A stretch of DNA of 53,959 nucleotides from an archaeon GW2011_AR18 (GCA_000806155.1 JWKX01000008.1:1-53959); one strand, 5' to 3'. Positions 8,235-16,482 are shown, numbered from the stretch's first letter. Made by a program: numbers and translations. The notes: generated by a model not told the origin, from the letters alone.

Positions 8235-8747
8235 ATGTTAAAAAATAAAACTCTGGTTATAATACTAATCCTGTTAGCATTTTTAATAAGTGCATGTACT
8301 CAAAAAACTAATAATAATTTCTTGAATGAAAAGTATAATTTATCTGATAATAAAGGTTTAGGTGTTTCAATGCCTATTTATTCTGGTCGTGCCGATAGCC
8401 CTCATTGGATTATTAATAATGAAACAGAAATAATAATGATAAAAGAAAAACTTTCAAGTCTTAAGGAACTTAAAGATAAGGATAAGTATAAAGACAATTT
8501 AGGAGGATTCAGGATCTTTAATAGAGGAATTAATAATTTCCCAGAATATATAAGAGTAATAGGCGGAGTAGTATTTGTTAGAGAATATGATGATAATGCT
8601 ATACCAACTAGTTCAGGTCTGCCTAACAAAATAACTTATTATGAAGACAAAAATTATGAATTAGAAAAGCTATTATTAAGAATAGCAAAAAAAGAAGAGT
8701 CATTAAAAGGAAAACTACCAAAATATGTAGTGGAAAGTGAATTATAA
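8235..8747 (+). CDS. Small lipoprotein, 170 aa
   Basis: The N-terminus is a lipoprotein signal (LVIILILLAFLISAC) with the acceptor Cys at residue 21. The mature part is about 150 residues, with no recognised domain. A Gly/Phe/Arg-rich centre (GGFRIFNRGINNFPEYIRV) may be beta-structured. The stop TAA directly abuts the ATG of the next gene, so the two form a two-gene envelope unit. Function unknown. Confidence 0.65.
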   Translation: MLKNKTLVIILILLAFLISACTQKTNNNFLNEKYNLSDNKGLGVSMPIYSGRADSPHWIINNETEIIMIKEKLSSLKELKDKDKYKDNLGGFRIFNRGINNFPEYIRVIGGVVFVREYDDNAIPTSSGLPNKITYYEDKNYELEKLLLRIAKKEESLKGKLPKYVVESEL

Positions 8748-9215
8748 ATGTTAGTATTATTTAAAATTTTTATAGGAATAATAAGCTTCATAATAGTATA
8801 TCATATCTTTAAAAGAAAGAATAAGAAAACTAATCCATTAAAGAATTGGAAGTTTTACTTGATATGGTTCTTAACATGTATAATAATATTCTCAGTAATC
8901 TCTATAAGTATAGTATCATTTTTGTTCTATAAATATTCTCCTCCATCAAGAGATTTTAATACAGAAGAATGGAACAATAATACAAGTAAAAGAAACGAAT
9001 TAGTTAAAGATCTAATAGACAGTGAAATACTTGAAGAAAAGAACAGAAGCCAAGTAATAAGTTTATTAGGAGAAAAATATGCATACATAAATAATACTAA
9101 AATTATTGAATATTATATATGTCCTGGAAGAGGATTCCTTAGTCTCGACTGTGACATTCTGAAAATATATTTTGAAAATGATAAAGTAGACAGTTATGAA
9201 ATAATACAAGGATAA
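8748..9215 (+). CDS. Two-pass membrane protein with a BamE/SmpA-like C-terminal domain
   Basis: Two hydrophobic helices at about residues 3-20 and 38-63 are followed by an extracytoplasmic domain. Residues 83-155 read like a small SmpA/BLIP-type fold: a helix RNELVKDLIDSEILEEKNRSQVISLLG in outline, then strands KIIEYYICPG and DILKIYFENDKVDSYEII. Those folds usually mediate protein binding at the envelope. The similarity is by eye only. It starts immediately after the stop of the lipoprotein gene. Confidence 0.6.
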   Translation: MLVLFKIFIGIISFIIVYHIFKRKNKKTNPLKNWKFYLIWFLTCIIIFSVISISIVSFLFYKYSPPSRDFNTEEWNNNTSKRNELVKDLIDSEILEEKNRSQVISLLGEKYAYINNTKIIEYYICPGRGFLSLDCDILKIYFENDKVDSYEIIQG

Positions 9216-9249
9216 AATTATAATAATCTAAATAAAAAATAAAAAAGAA

Positions 9250-9510
9250 TTAATGGCACTTACCAGCCATACAACCCCATACAAACATCTTAAGACCACC
9301 TAAAACTAATAGTAAAACAACTACGTGTTCTAGAGTAAACCAAGAAGCCCAAGGCCAATTATTGCTACCTAATAATAAAACACCTAAAACTAACATAACT
9401 AAACCTTTACATACGTGCATTTTTCCCATACAACCACATTGTGACATAGGAACTTTGCACATAGGGCACATAGCACCACTACTCATACTTGTCTCTTTTT
9501 TTGCTGCCAT
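9250..9510 (-). CDS. Small Cys-rich membrane protein, 86 aa
   Basis: The N-terminal part has two close cysteine pairs (CPMCKVPMSQCGCMG) that could bind zinc or another metal. Two hydrophobic segments follow at about residues 36-50 and 61-80, and the C-terminus has another Cys set (WGCMAGKCH). The layout suggests a small zinc-ribbon membrane protein, possibly metal- or redox-related; I cannot name it. A strong Shine-Dalgarno sequence precedes the start, which is rare among the genes in this window. Confidence 0.6.
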   Translation of the reverse strand: MAAKKETSMSSGAMCPMCKVPMSQCGCMGKMHVCKGLVMLVLGVLLLGSNNWPWASWFTLEHVVVLLLVLGGLKMFVWGCMAGKCH

Positions 9511-9520
9511 TATTTAAATG

Positions 9521-9527
9521 ACCTCCT
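9521..9527 (-). promoter_or_regulatory. Strong Shine-Dalgarno for the Cys-rich membrane protein
   Basis: AGGAGGT lies ten bases before the ATG at 9510. It is a near-perfect anti-16S match, whereas many genes here appear leaderless. It fixes the start codon and suggests a highly translated small protein. Confidence 0.6.
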
Positions 9528-9579
9528 TTTTTGATAAATAAACTCTAGGAATACTTGTTTAAATGGTTTTCTAAAAGAA

Positions 9580-10056
9580 TTATTCTAAAGTTTTTTTAAA
9601 AGATTCTTTATTAAAATATATTAAGATAACAACCCAAAAGGCAATGTAAACAAAAATCCATCCAATATCCCATGCTGCGCCTTTAATATCTTGTAAAACT
9701 AAAACTCCTTTAAGATTTAGAGTATAAATTACATTGATCATATTCAAAATATCTTTAATTATAAAACCGATGGATCCTATAGCTATGAATTTTAATGAAC
9801 TTTCCTTTAAATTCCATACCTTCACACCGCCGATAAATACCAAAACTGCAGCAATCATAGATACTAAACCTGCAATAAGATCGAAGAATGTACTATTAGT
9901 CGTGACTTGAAAATATTTGCCTAATAAATATACTACCCATTGGTACCCCCAATAAGAGAAAAAAGAAACTGTAATTATAAATAAACTTATCGTCAGAAGT
10001 GACATTCCTGTTGGAAGACTCTTCTTTTTTATTTTTGACATATTATAAAAATTCAA
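9580..10056 (-). CDS. Four-helix membrane protein, 158 aa
   Basis: Four hydrophobic helices are predicted by eye near residues 18-40, 58-80, 88-110 and 128-150, after a basic start (MSKIKKK). The internal ATG at residue 6 may be the real start. No catalytic motif or family is recognised. The gene lies just downstream of tRNA-Ile on the same strand. Confidence 0.6.
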   Translation of the reverse strand: MNFYNMSKIKKKSLPTGMSLLTISLFIITVSFFSYWGYQWVVYLLGKYFQVTTNSTFFDLIAGLVSMIAAVLVFIGGVKVWNLKESSLKFIAIGSIGFIIKDILNMINVIYTLNLKGVLVLQDIKGAAWDIGWIFVYIAFWVVILIYFNKESFKKTLE

Positions 10057-10112
10057 TTTATTTTATATATATTTATCTATTTACTAAAAAGTAATAAATC
10101 TTATAATAAATA

Positions 10113-10200
10113 TGGGCCCGCTGTGATTTGAACACAGAACCTCTGCCTTGCTGACTACAGATATCAGAGCAGAGCTATAACCAGGTTAAGCCACGGGCCC
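10113..10200 (-). tRNA. tRNA-Ile (GAT) with a 13-nt BHB intron
   Basis: The acceptor arm is GGGCCCG/CGGGCCC with discriminator A73, the D arm has a GGTTA loop, and the T arm is CTGTG/CACAG around TTCAAAT. The anticodon GAT is at 10163-10165, and the anticodon stem is CTGCT/GGCAG with one U-G pair. Acceptor identity and anticodon agree with archaeal tRNA-Ile. A 13-base intron sits at the canonical 37/38 position. The mature RNA is 75 nt and CCA is not encoded. Confidence 0.95.
10149..10161 (-). other. tRNA-Ile intron, position 37/38
   Basis: The intron fits an ideal bulge-helix-bulge. Exon CTGA (positions 32-35) pairs with intron TCAG; the 5' bulge is TA|T and the 3' bulge is CA|A, cut at the bars. 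A six-base loop, CTGTAG, closes the structure. It is close to the minimum possible intron size. Confidence 0.9.
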
Positions 10201-10223
10201 GTTGGATTAGGTCTTTGTATAAA

Positions 10224-10233
10224 CTTTATAAAG
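10224..10233 (-). promoter_or_regulatory. TATA box for tRNA-Ile
   Basis: CTTTATAAAG is 24-33 bases upstream of the tRNA-Ile 5' end, the expected archaeal distance. It overlaps the stop codon of the LAGLIDADG gene, so the tRNA promoter is embedded in that gene's 3' end. Confidence 0.65.
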
Positions 10234-11041
10234 ATTTTGGGGTGCTTTTATAGAAAGAATATGGATTTAAATCTCCTTTTAGAATAGCTTCTCTTTCAGG
10301 TAATGAAGTGTATGGGGGACAAAATCCAAATTTTTTCCAAATTAAGTATTTAGTTAGGTGTTTTTGCGAGTTAAAACCTATTAATTTCATCCAAAGCTCT
10401 AATTGTTTTATTCCATTGATCTCTATTAAATTAGATAGATATTTCTTTTCATATCTTTTTCTAAAAAATTCGAATCTTGTATATGTAATAAAACCCATTT
10501 TATTCAACTCTTTATTTACTTCTTTAACTAATTCTGTACTATAACTGCTAATACTTATTGATGGATTATTATTAGGACTATTATTTTTTGATTTGAATGA
10601 TAAACAGAAGTCAGAATCTGCTAATCCCTTAAGAAAATATTTCATATATTTAGAATTCTTAATTACCATAGGTATAACAATATCTTTTTTTGGTCCTTCA
10701 TTTATGGCTATAACTTTATTAATAAATGTAAAAATTGCTTTAGATTTACAAGATAATTTTATACAATTCCTTTTTTCTCTAATTACTTCTTTTATTTTAA
10801 TATCCTTATTAAATAACTTTTTAAATAGTTCTTTGAACTCTCTTGAATAAAAATCTTTTTCATCTATTAAATGTCCACTATATTCCATGCAATATTTACT
10901 TGATTTATAATTACCAAGACATCCATCTCCAATATGTATACCAATAAAATAAGCTAATTCATCATTAAGAGATTTAGGAGTATTTATATTTAGTCTAATA
11001 TCATTTCTACTAAATTCAACTTTAGATAAATCAAGTTCCAT
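10226..11041 (-). CDS. LAGLIDADG homing endonuclease-like protein
   Basis: The 271-aa protein carries two LAGLIDADG helices, ELAYFIGIHIGDGCLG (about 28-43) and FLKGLADSDFCLSF (136-149), each followed by a basic, strand-rich half. This is the usual monomeric homing endonuclease layout. Its C-terminus continues with WKKFGFCPPYTSLPEREAI, which I read as part of a family tail. It lies between tRNA-Asn and tRNA-Ile, all on the minus strand, and is not inside either tRNA intron. It is probably a mobile free-standing endonuclease; whether it still cuts is unknown. Confidence 0.88.
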   Translation of the reverse strand: MELDLSKVEFSRNDIRLNINTPKSLNDELAYFIGIHIGDGCLGNYKSSKYCMEYSGHLIDEKDFYSREFKELFKKLFNKDIKIKEVIREKRNCIKLSCKSKAIFTFINKVIAINEGPKKDIVIPMVIKNSKYMKYFLKGLADSDFCLSFKSKNNSPNNNPSISISSYSTELVKEVNKELNKMGFITYTRFEFFRKRYEKKYLSNLIEINGIKQLELWMKLIGFNSQKHLTKYLIWKKFGFCPPYTSLPEREAILKGDLNPYSFYKSTPKSL

Positions 11042-11139
11042 ATTATATAACTAATTTTAAGGTTTAAGAGTATTATCTAGAATTTTTTGTAAATCTTTCG
11101 GAAAACTTGTAAATATGAACGGCCTTGGGCAGACTCGAA

Positions 11140-11161
11140 TTCGACGGTTATTTTTTAACCT
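11140..11161 (-). other. tRNA-Asn intron 3, T arm, position 53/54 (22 nt)
   Basis: Exon CGGC (48-51) pairs with intron GTCG with one G-U pair. The 5' bulge is AG|A, the inner hairpin GGTTA/TAACC around AAAAA, and the 3' bulge AA|T. Excision restores GGCAG-TTCGAGT-CTGCC. No outer helix is obvious, so the motif is of the relaxed HBh' type. Confidence 0.82.
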
Positions 11162-11177
11162 CTGCCGACTTCTTGAT

Positions 11178-11191
11178 CGCTGCAAATAATC
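11178..11191 (-). other. tRNA-Asn intron 2, canonical position 37/38 (14 nt)
   Basis: Exon CTGT (32-35) pairs with intron GCAG including one U-G pair. The 5' bulge is TA|G and the 3' bulge CG|A. Excision leaves the anticodon loop CTGTTAA. Confidence 0.88.
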
Positions 11192-11213
11192 TAACAGTCA
11201 AGCGCTCTACCGA

Positions 11214-11233
11214 TTGCTCATCATTTTATGATT
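11214..11233 (-). other. tRNA-Asn intron 1, D loop, position 15/16 (20 nt)
   Basis: Exon GCTC (10-13) pairs with intron GAGC to give the four-base central helix. The 5' bulge is AG|A, the inner hairpin is ATCAT/ATGAT around AAA, and the 3' bulge is AA|T. Excision restores the canonical D loop AGTCGGTA. The intron GAGC is a copy of the exon 3' D-stem strand. Confidence 0.85.
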
Positions 11234-11266
11234 CTGAGCTACAAGGCCATTCAAAAATTAGGAACC

Positions 11267-11274
11267 CTATATAA
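11267..11274 (-). promoter_or_regulatory. TATA box for tRNA-Asn
   Basis: TTATATAG, preceded by an AT-rich stretch, is centred about 22 bases upstream of the tRNA-Asn 5' end. Confidence 0.5.
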
Positions 11275-11328
11275 TTTAAAAAGCTTTCCGTGAAAGAAAA
11301 ATTATAATAAATTTGATATAATAAAAAA

Positions 11329-12429
11329 TTAATCCAAAAATTCCCTGTTCTTTATTTTATTAGGAAGATAAACCTCAGATACGAAGCTTATATCTTTAGA
11401 TGATAATGACTGAATCTCTACTTTAGATTTAAAATCTTTCATCATCTTGAATTGTCTCTGCCATTCCTTATTATTCTTGAACCAGTCGTATTCTGAAACT
11501 TGTTTAATTCTAGCGTAATCCTTTTCATCTAATTTAATAAAGTGTTTCTTAAGATCATATTTTTCAACATCATCCATTGTAATACCTACGTATTTAACTC
11601 CTGGAATTGTTAATCTTTCAGAAGCGTGAGCTAGTGCTATAGAACCATATTTTATTACTGAGTAAATATATGCACCATAAATATCTCCATCGCAAAGAAC
11701 GTAAATAGGCAATTTGTATTCATCATATAATCTTTGTAATAATCTTCTAATACCTCTGGTTGTTTGTCCTTGTGATGAGACTATAATAGCTTCGTTTTTC
11801 TGCCAGTACTTATCTTCATTAAGACGTTCCCATACAGCTGCTTTCTCCATATAAATAATATATTTAGCATCAACTTTCTTGAATTTAATATCCTCAACAT
11901 TAGAGGGTATAGCCCAACCACCAGAACCTAATTTAGACCAGTCAATAGTATCTCCACGATCTTCAATTACTACTTTACCTGCTACACTACCATTCTTGTT
12001 AGCGTTAACATGCATCTGTTCTCTAGATAATGTTGTTATAACTTCTAAGTCTTCAATAGCTTTGTCTGATTCTGTCTGTTCATCAACTAAATTTGTACTA
12101 GTCCCAGGGATAGTTCTCTTAACCATGTAGAAGACATCTCTCAGGCTTGAATGTTTACCAGAATCAATTAATTTTTCTTTAATAACTGATGCTACTTCTA
12201 CTGTCTGTAAGAATTTTTTTGAGTGAGCAACGTTGAAAAAACTTCTAGAACCTTTTTTATTACCCAATTTTAAAGTTCTTGATTTTTCATCATAAATAAT
12301 ATTACTCAAATTCCTTAATGGGAAAGAGATTTCAGGATTTTTGCCTTTTTTAATTTGTTCTACAATCTTTAAACCAAATTCTTTCAATGTACCTTTACTT
12401 TCGTCTTTAGCCGCCATCTTCGTCCTCAA
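11329..12429 (-). CDS. top6A: DNA topoisomerase VI subunit A
   Basis: This is the DNA-cleaving subunit, related to Spo11. The winged-helix CAP domain carries catalytic Tyr101 ([15 protein letters not shown]), and the TOPRIM metal site is CDGDIYGAY near residue 247. At 366 aa it has family length. The heterotetramer with subunit B relaxes and decatenates DNA by ATP-driven double-strand passage. The gene overlaps the end of the subunit B gene; the start may be the fifth residue (MAAKDE, base 12417) rather than 12429, and both overlap. The overlap fits balanced, coupled synthesis. Confidence 0.96.
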   Translation of the reverse strand: MRTKMAAKDESKGTLKEFGLKIVEQIKKGKNPEISFPLRNLSNIIYDEKSRTLKLGNKKGSRSFFNVAHSKKFLQTVEVASVIKEKLIDSGKHSSLRDVFYMVKRTIPGTSTNLVDEQTESDKAIEDLEVITTLSREQMHVNANKNGSVAGKVVIEDRGDTIDWSKLGSGGWAIPSNVEDIKFKKVDAKYIIYMEKAAVWERLNEDKYWQKNEAIIVSSQGQTTRGIRRLLQRLYDEYKLPIYVLCDGDIYGAYIYSVIKYGSIALAHASERLTIPGVKYVGITMDDVEKYDLKKHFIKLDEKDYARIKQVSEYDWFKNNKEWQRQFKMMKDFKSKVEIQSLSSKDISFVSEVYLPNKIKNREFLD

Positions 12430-14059
12430 TATCTAATGTCTGTTGTTTGTCTGCTAATACAACATTCTTTCCTTTAATTTTAGTATTTTCAGCATCTTTT
12501 ACTTCTGCCAATAAATCCTTAATATTCTTTTTTAGACTCTTAGATAATTCTTCCTGCAATAACTCTTTTTTTTCACCTGTCAAGACATGCAGTGAGTTAA
12601 CTAATTCTGGAATATATTTTTCGAATAAATTAATTTTTTCCTGCTGTTCACGAGCATGGACTGTTTTTCTAATATAAGAACCCATCTGCCTTCCAGCTTC
12701 CTGAAGTGCCAGTTTCATTTCTTTTATTATTTCTTCATAATGTGCGATAGCTTCCTTAGCTTCAGATGTGAAAGGAACCCAAACGCTAACCATATGGACA
12801 ACAATAACAATAGGACCTATAGGCAATGAACCCTTAGATTGAGATAAACCATAACTTTTCCATGCTGTATCAATAACAGCTTCAGTAGATGCACAACCAC
12901 TTTGTTGATAAAGCAGAGGAACTCTGTTAGCATAACGCATTAATTTAATAGATTCTTCCTTAGGTAATGATCCTCCGTAAGCAAGAGATACTTCTATTGT
13001 GAAAGGATTTCCCCTATAAACAGTAGGAGGTCTTGTGACTGCTGTATAAAACTCAGCATCAACTTCCTTTTTTAAACCTTTAACTAAAGCATCTTCACCT
13101 AAAGGGTTAAGACAATCTGTAGGTGGGGCAATAATCTTAGTTTTTTGAATAACATTAAATAAATTCTCTGCTTCTTCTCTTGCAATAGTAGAGGGACGAG
13201 CTCTAGGATTAACTTTAGCATTATTACAAATTTCAACAGCTAATTGCTGAGAGACTCTTGAGAAATCATTCTGCAAGAAAGTACTTACTGCACCGGAAGT
13301 TGTAGAGTGGAGCATCCTAATTAAAACTCCTAATTCAACTCCATAAGGATGAGGCTTAATCTCTTTAGCTTCTTTAGGCAATTCATTAACAGCACGAGGA
13401 TAATTAATAAGTTCTTTTTCTGGAGTCTTGTAAATAATAGTAGCATGAGGATTTATCAAAGCTATTTCTTTAAGATATTCATCAACAGATTGTTTACCTT
13501 TTTGATATGAAGCGTTCATCTCTATTTCAATTCTAGTACCCTGATCTTTGCTCCAATCAACAGTTTTTTCCTGTGCTATTAATGGTTCGTTCTTTTGAGT
13601 ATCAATCTGGACTTCAAAATAATTAGCAGAATGCCTTGGAGAGATCTTACTAGTAATATGCATACCCTTACCTGTAGTCAACTGACCGTATAATAAAACT
13701 GCACTAATTCCTATTCCTTGCTGACCACGAGAAACCCTTAGTCTATGAAATTTACTACCATATAATAATTTACCAAAAATCTTAGGAATCTGTTCTTTGA
13801 CAATACCAGGTCCATTATCTTCTATAATAACTTTGAAACGATCTTCTTTCAATTGTTGGAGTTCAACTTTAATTTCAGGCAGAATCCTTGCTTCTTCACA
13901 GGCATCTAAAGAATTATCAACTGCTTCCTTAACTGCTGTCAACAATGCTTTTCTTGGACTATCAAAACCTAATAAATGCCTGTTCTTTGCAAAGAATTCA
14001 CTAATAGAAATCTCTCTTTGCTTTTCAGCCATCTCATGTGCTTTTGTTTTTTCAGCCAT
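12407..14059 (-). CDS. top6B: DNA topoisomerase VI subunit B (GHKL ATPase)
   Basis: The 550-aa ATPase subunit shows the Bergerat fold: [13 protein letters not shown] (N box), EDNGPGI (G1 box) and [17 protein letters not shown] (G2 region). The H2TH region, the transducer domain and the switch lysine motif [11 protein letters not shown] follow. The acidic C-terminus (DIEDEDGG) lacks an Ig-fold extension. It is the first gene of the top6BA operon and is transcribed divergently from the diguanylate cyclase gene. Confidence 0.96.
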   Translation of the reverse strand: MAEKTKAHEMAEKQREISISEFFAKNRHLLGFDSPRKALLTAVKEAVDNSLDACEEARILPEIKVELQQLKEDRFKVIIEDNGPGIVKEQIPKIFGKLLYGSKFHRLRVSRGQQGIGISAVLLYGQLTTGKGMHITSKISPRHSANYFEVQIDTQKNEPLIAQEKTVDWSKDQGTRIEIEMNASYQKGKQSVDEYLKEIALINPHATIIYKTPEKELINYPRAVNELPKEAKEIKPHPYGVELGVLIRMLHSTTSGAVSTFLQNDFSRVSQQLAVEICNNAKVNPRARPSTIAREEAENLFNVIQKTKIIAPPTDCLNPLGEDALVKGLKKEVDAEFYTAVTRPPTVYRGNPFTIEVSLAYGGSLPKEESIKLMRYANRVPLLYQQSGCASTEAVIDTAWKSYGLSQSKGSLPIGPIVIVVHMVSVWVPFTSEAKEAIAHYEEIIKEMKLALQEAGRQMGSYIRKTVHAREQQEKINLFEKYIPELVNSLHVLTGEKKELLQEELSKSLKKNIKDLLAEVKDAENTKIKGKNVVLADKQQTLDIEDEDGG

Positions 14060-14096
14060 CTTTTTTTATCCTAAGAACAAGCTTCATGAATTCAAC

Positions 14097-14108
14097 TTAT
14101 TTATAAAA
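14097..14108 (-). promoter_or_regulatory. Probable TATA box of the top6BA operon
   Basis: TTTTATAAATAA lies about 43 bases upstream of the top6B ATG, implying a leader of roughly 15-20 bases. Assigned by position and composition only. Confidence 0.4.
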
Positions 14109-14189
14109 CTTACGTCGAAATTTAATTACTGCAAAATATTATTAATCAAATAAAAACTTTATTAATACATATTATATTACAAATGAACC

Positions 14190-15212
14190 ATGGAAGAGGG
14201 AATAAATAAAAAAATAGAGGAATATGAATATCAGATAAAATTAATGAGTATATTCCAGAATTTCTTAATAGATATAACAAAAAAATTAGAGATAAAAGAA
14301 TTAGCTGAAAATCTATTAAAGTTCCTTAATGAATCATTTAAGATAGACAAATGTTCTGTTATCATTAATAGACAGAGATATTTCTTAGGGAATCTAAAAG
14401 ATGAAAAATTAATAGAATCTGAGAATAGAATAATGAAAGAGGTTTATAAAGTAAGTATTCCCTATATTGTCAAGAACTTAAAGAATGATACAATACTGTT
14501 TGATTTAAAGAATGATAGTGAAGAATCATTGTTAGTAATACCAATAATAAATGATAATAAAATAATAACTTATGTAAACATATATGATCAACCTGAAAAT
14601 ATACATAAAAAAGATGTAAAACTGATAAACTACTTTTTATCTAAAATAAATTATGCAATAATAAATTCATTAGAGTATACACAAGTAAAAGATAAAAGCA
14701 TAACAGATTCATTAACTGGATTGTATAATAGAAATTATTTTATTGAAAAATTAAGATATGAATCAAGGAATTTTAAGAAATATTTATCAATAATTATGAC
14801 AGATATTGATTATTTTAAGAATTATAATGATAAGAACGGACATCAAGCTGGAGATTATCTATTAAAAGAACTAGCTGTATTATTAAAAAACAATTTCAGA
14901 ACAAATGATATAATAGGAAGGTATGGTGGTGAAGAGTTCATAATAATATTGCCTGAAACAGATAATGAGACTGGATTACAAGTATGTGAAAGATTAAGAA
15001 AATCTGTTGAAAGTTATAATTTCAAGTTTAAAGAGAACCAACCAAATAATGCTGTAACAATCTCTATAGGTTTAATGACAACAGTATCAAAAGAGATAGA
15101 GGTAGAAGATCTGATAAAAGAGGCTGATAATAACTTGTATAAGTCTAAAACTAATGGGAGAAACAGAGCAACTAACTCTATAATAATATCAAAGAATCTA
15201 TCTGTGAAATGA
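14190..15212 (+). CDS. GAF-GGDEF diguanylate cyclase
   Basis: Residues 15-160 look like a GAF sensor domain; residues 168-335 are a complete GGDEF domain. DSLTGLYNR (173-181), the metal-binding DIDYFKNYND (205-214), NGHQAGD and the catalytic GGEEF (246-250) are intact. An RxxD inhibitory site (R237-D240) stands exactly five residues before GGEEF, as in PleD, so the enzyme probably makes c-di-GMP from two GTP and is product-inhibited. There is no membrane segment. The stop overlaps the rio1 start (ATGA). GGDEF proteins are rare in archaea, so transfer from bacteria is likely, though base use matches its neighbours. Confidence 0.93.
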   Translation: MEEGINKKIEEYEYQIKLMSIFQNFLIDITKKLEIKELAENLLKFLNESFKIDKCSVIINRQRYFLGNLKDEKLIESENRIMKEVYKVSIPYIVKNLKNDTILFDLKNDSEESLLVIPIINDNKIITYVNIYDQPENIHKKDVKLINYFLSKINYAIINSLEYTQVKDKSITDSLTGLYNRNYFIEKLRYESRNFKKYLSIIMTDIDYFKNYNDKNGHQAGDYLLKELAVLLKNNFRTNDIIGRYGGEEFIIILPETDNETGLQVCERLRKSVESYNFKFKENQPNNAVTISIGLMTTVSKEIEVEDLIKEADNNLYKSKTNGRNRATNSIIISKNLSVK

Positions 15213-15946
15213 CTAGATTTATTAAACTATTTACAAATATAATAAATATGTCAAGCAGAGATAAATTTGAAACATTCAAGAATGTATTTGATAATAAAAC
15301 ATTATTAACTTTATTTAAGTTAAGCAGTGATGGGTATTTTGAGGAATTAAAAAGTCCAATATCCATTGGAAAAGAGAGCAATGTATTCAATGCAGTAAAG
15401 AAAGATGGGAGTTTAGTTTGTGTTAAAATCTATAGAGTAAATGCATGTGATTTTAGGAAAATGTATCAATATATAGCTCATGATCCAAGATTCAGTGGTT
15501 TGCAGAAAAAAAGAAGACAAATAATAAAAGCATGGGCACAAAGAGAGTATAGAAATCTATTAGTTGCAAGAGAGGCAGGAGCAGATGTACCTACACCATA
15601 TGCAGTAAGAGATAATGTATTAGTCTTAGAATTTATAGGAGATAAAGAAGCAGCACCAAAACTAAAGGATAAAGAACCAGAAGATTATAAGAAATTCAGC
15701 AACCAGATAATAAAAAACATAAAAATCTTATATAAAAAAGGATTTGTACATGGAGATTTAAGTGAATATAATATCTTAAATTATAAAGATAAAGCAATAT
15801 TAATAGACCTAAGCCATGGGGTAAAATTAGAGAGTCCTAACTCACAAGAACTATTAGAAAGGGATATAAAGAATGTGGAGAGATACTTCTTAAAACGTAA
15901 AATAAAAATGGATGTACAAAAGATACTAAAGGAAATGAAAAAATAA
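15209..15946 (+). CDS. rio1: RIO1-type serine/threonine kinase/ATPase
   Basis: RIO1 acts in late small-subunit rRNA maturation. Visible motifs are the glycine-poor P-loop SIGKESNVFNA (52-62), Lys73 in CVKIYR, the catalytic loop HGDLSEYNIL (181-190, Asp183) and the metal-binding ILIDLSHGV (Asp200), all typical of RIO1. Two starts are possible: base 15209, coupled by ATGA to the upstream cyclase, or the ATG at 15248, which gives the more usual N-terminus MSSRDKFETFKN. The gene is followed with one base of overlap by a KH protein of the same pathway. Confidence 0.95.
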   Translation: MTRFIKLFTNIINMSSRDKFETFKNVFDNKTLLTLFKLSSDGYFEELKSPISIGKESNVFNAVKKDGSLVCVKIYRVNACDFRKMYQYIAHDPRFSGLQKKRRQIIKAWAQREYRNLLVAREAGADVPTPYAVRDNVLVLEFIGDKEAAPKLKDKEPEDYKKFSNQIIKNIKILYKKGFVHGDLSEYNILNYKDKAILIDLSHGVKLESPNSQELLERDIKNVERYFLKRKIKMDVQKILKEMKK

Positions 15947-16482
15947 TGGAATTCAACTATCAAGCAAGAATCCCAAAGGAGAGAATAGCTGTACTATTAG
16001 GAGTAAAAGGAGTCACTAAGAAATTAATAGAAAAAAGACTAGGAATAAAAATAAAAGTAGATTCTGAAGATGGGATAGTAGATCTACAAGGGGATGATAG
16101 TCTAAACTTAGTATGCGGACAGAATATAATTAAAGCAATAGGAAGAGGATTCAATCCAGAAATAGCATTAAACTTAGTAGATGATAATAATCAGTTAGAG
16201 ATTATAGATATAACAACATATACAGGAGATTCTAAAAAGAAGTTAATAAGGATAAGAGCTAGAGTAATAGGAGAGGGTGGAAAGACAAGAGAGTATATAG
16301 AGAAACTAACTGATACTAATATCGTAATATATGGAAAGACAGTAGGTATCATTGGTAATTATGAAGTTGTAGGATTAGTAAGAAGAGCATTTGAGGGATT
16401 ATTATCAGGACAGAGACATTCAACAGTATATACATGGCTAGAGAAGAATGTAAAAGAGAGAAAACAGAACTACATTACCTGA
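15946..16482 (+). CDS. KH-domain ribosome-maturation protein (Dim2/Pno1 family)
   Basis: The 178-aa protein opens with an atypical KH domain (IPKERIAVLLGVKGVTKKLI) and has a second KH domain with a GEGGKTREYIEKLTDTNIVIYG signature. It ends with AFEGLLSGQRHSTVYTWLE, a conserved Pno1/Dim2 element. In eukaryotes Dim2 binds near the 3' end of 16S/18S rRNA, where RIO1 and Nob1 act. The start overlaps the rio1 stop by one base (TAATG). Its 3' end overlaps the convergent hypothetical gene by 45 bases. Confidence 0.92.
   Translation: MEFNYQARIPKERIAVLLGVKGVTKKLIEKRLGIKIKVDSEDGIVDLQGDDSLNLVCGQNIIKAIGRGFNPEIALNLVDDNNQLEIIDITTYTGDSKKKLIRIRARVIGEGGKTREYIEKLTDTNIVIYGKTVGIIGNYEVVGLVRRAFEGLLSGQRHSTVYTWLEKNVKERKQNYIT

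Larger units (their letters stand above)
11120..11248 (-). tRNA. tRNA-Asn (GTT) interrupted by three introns
   Basis: Removing three inserts of 20, 14 and 22 bases leaves a perfect 73-nt tRNA: acceptor GGCCTTG/CAAGGCC, D arm GCTC-AGTCGGTA-GAGC, anticodon arm CTTGA-CTGTTAA-TCAAG, variable AAGTC, T arm GGCAG-TTCGAGT-CTGCC, discriminator G. The anticodon GTT is at 11193-11195. Each insert can form a bulge-helix-bulge at its ends. CCA is not encoded. Without removing the D-loop and T-arm inserts the arms cannot form, so standard tRNA searches could miss or misread this gene. Confidence 0.92.

Noticed and set aside
10149-10165. Reading the tRNA at 10113 as tRNA-Tyr from a GTA in the loop
   Set aside because: That GTA lies within the intron. 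Acceptor stem, discriminator and the BHB all support Ile(GAT).
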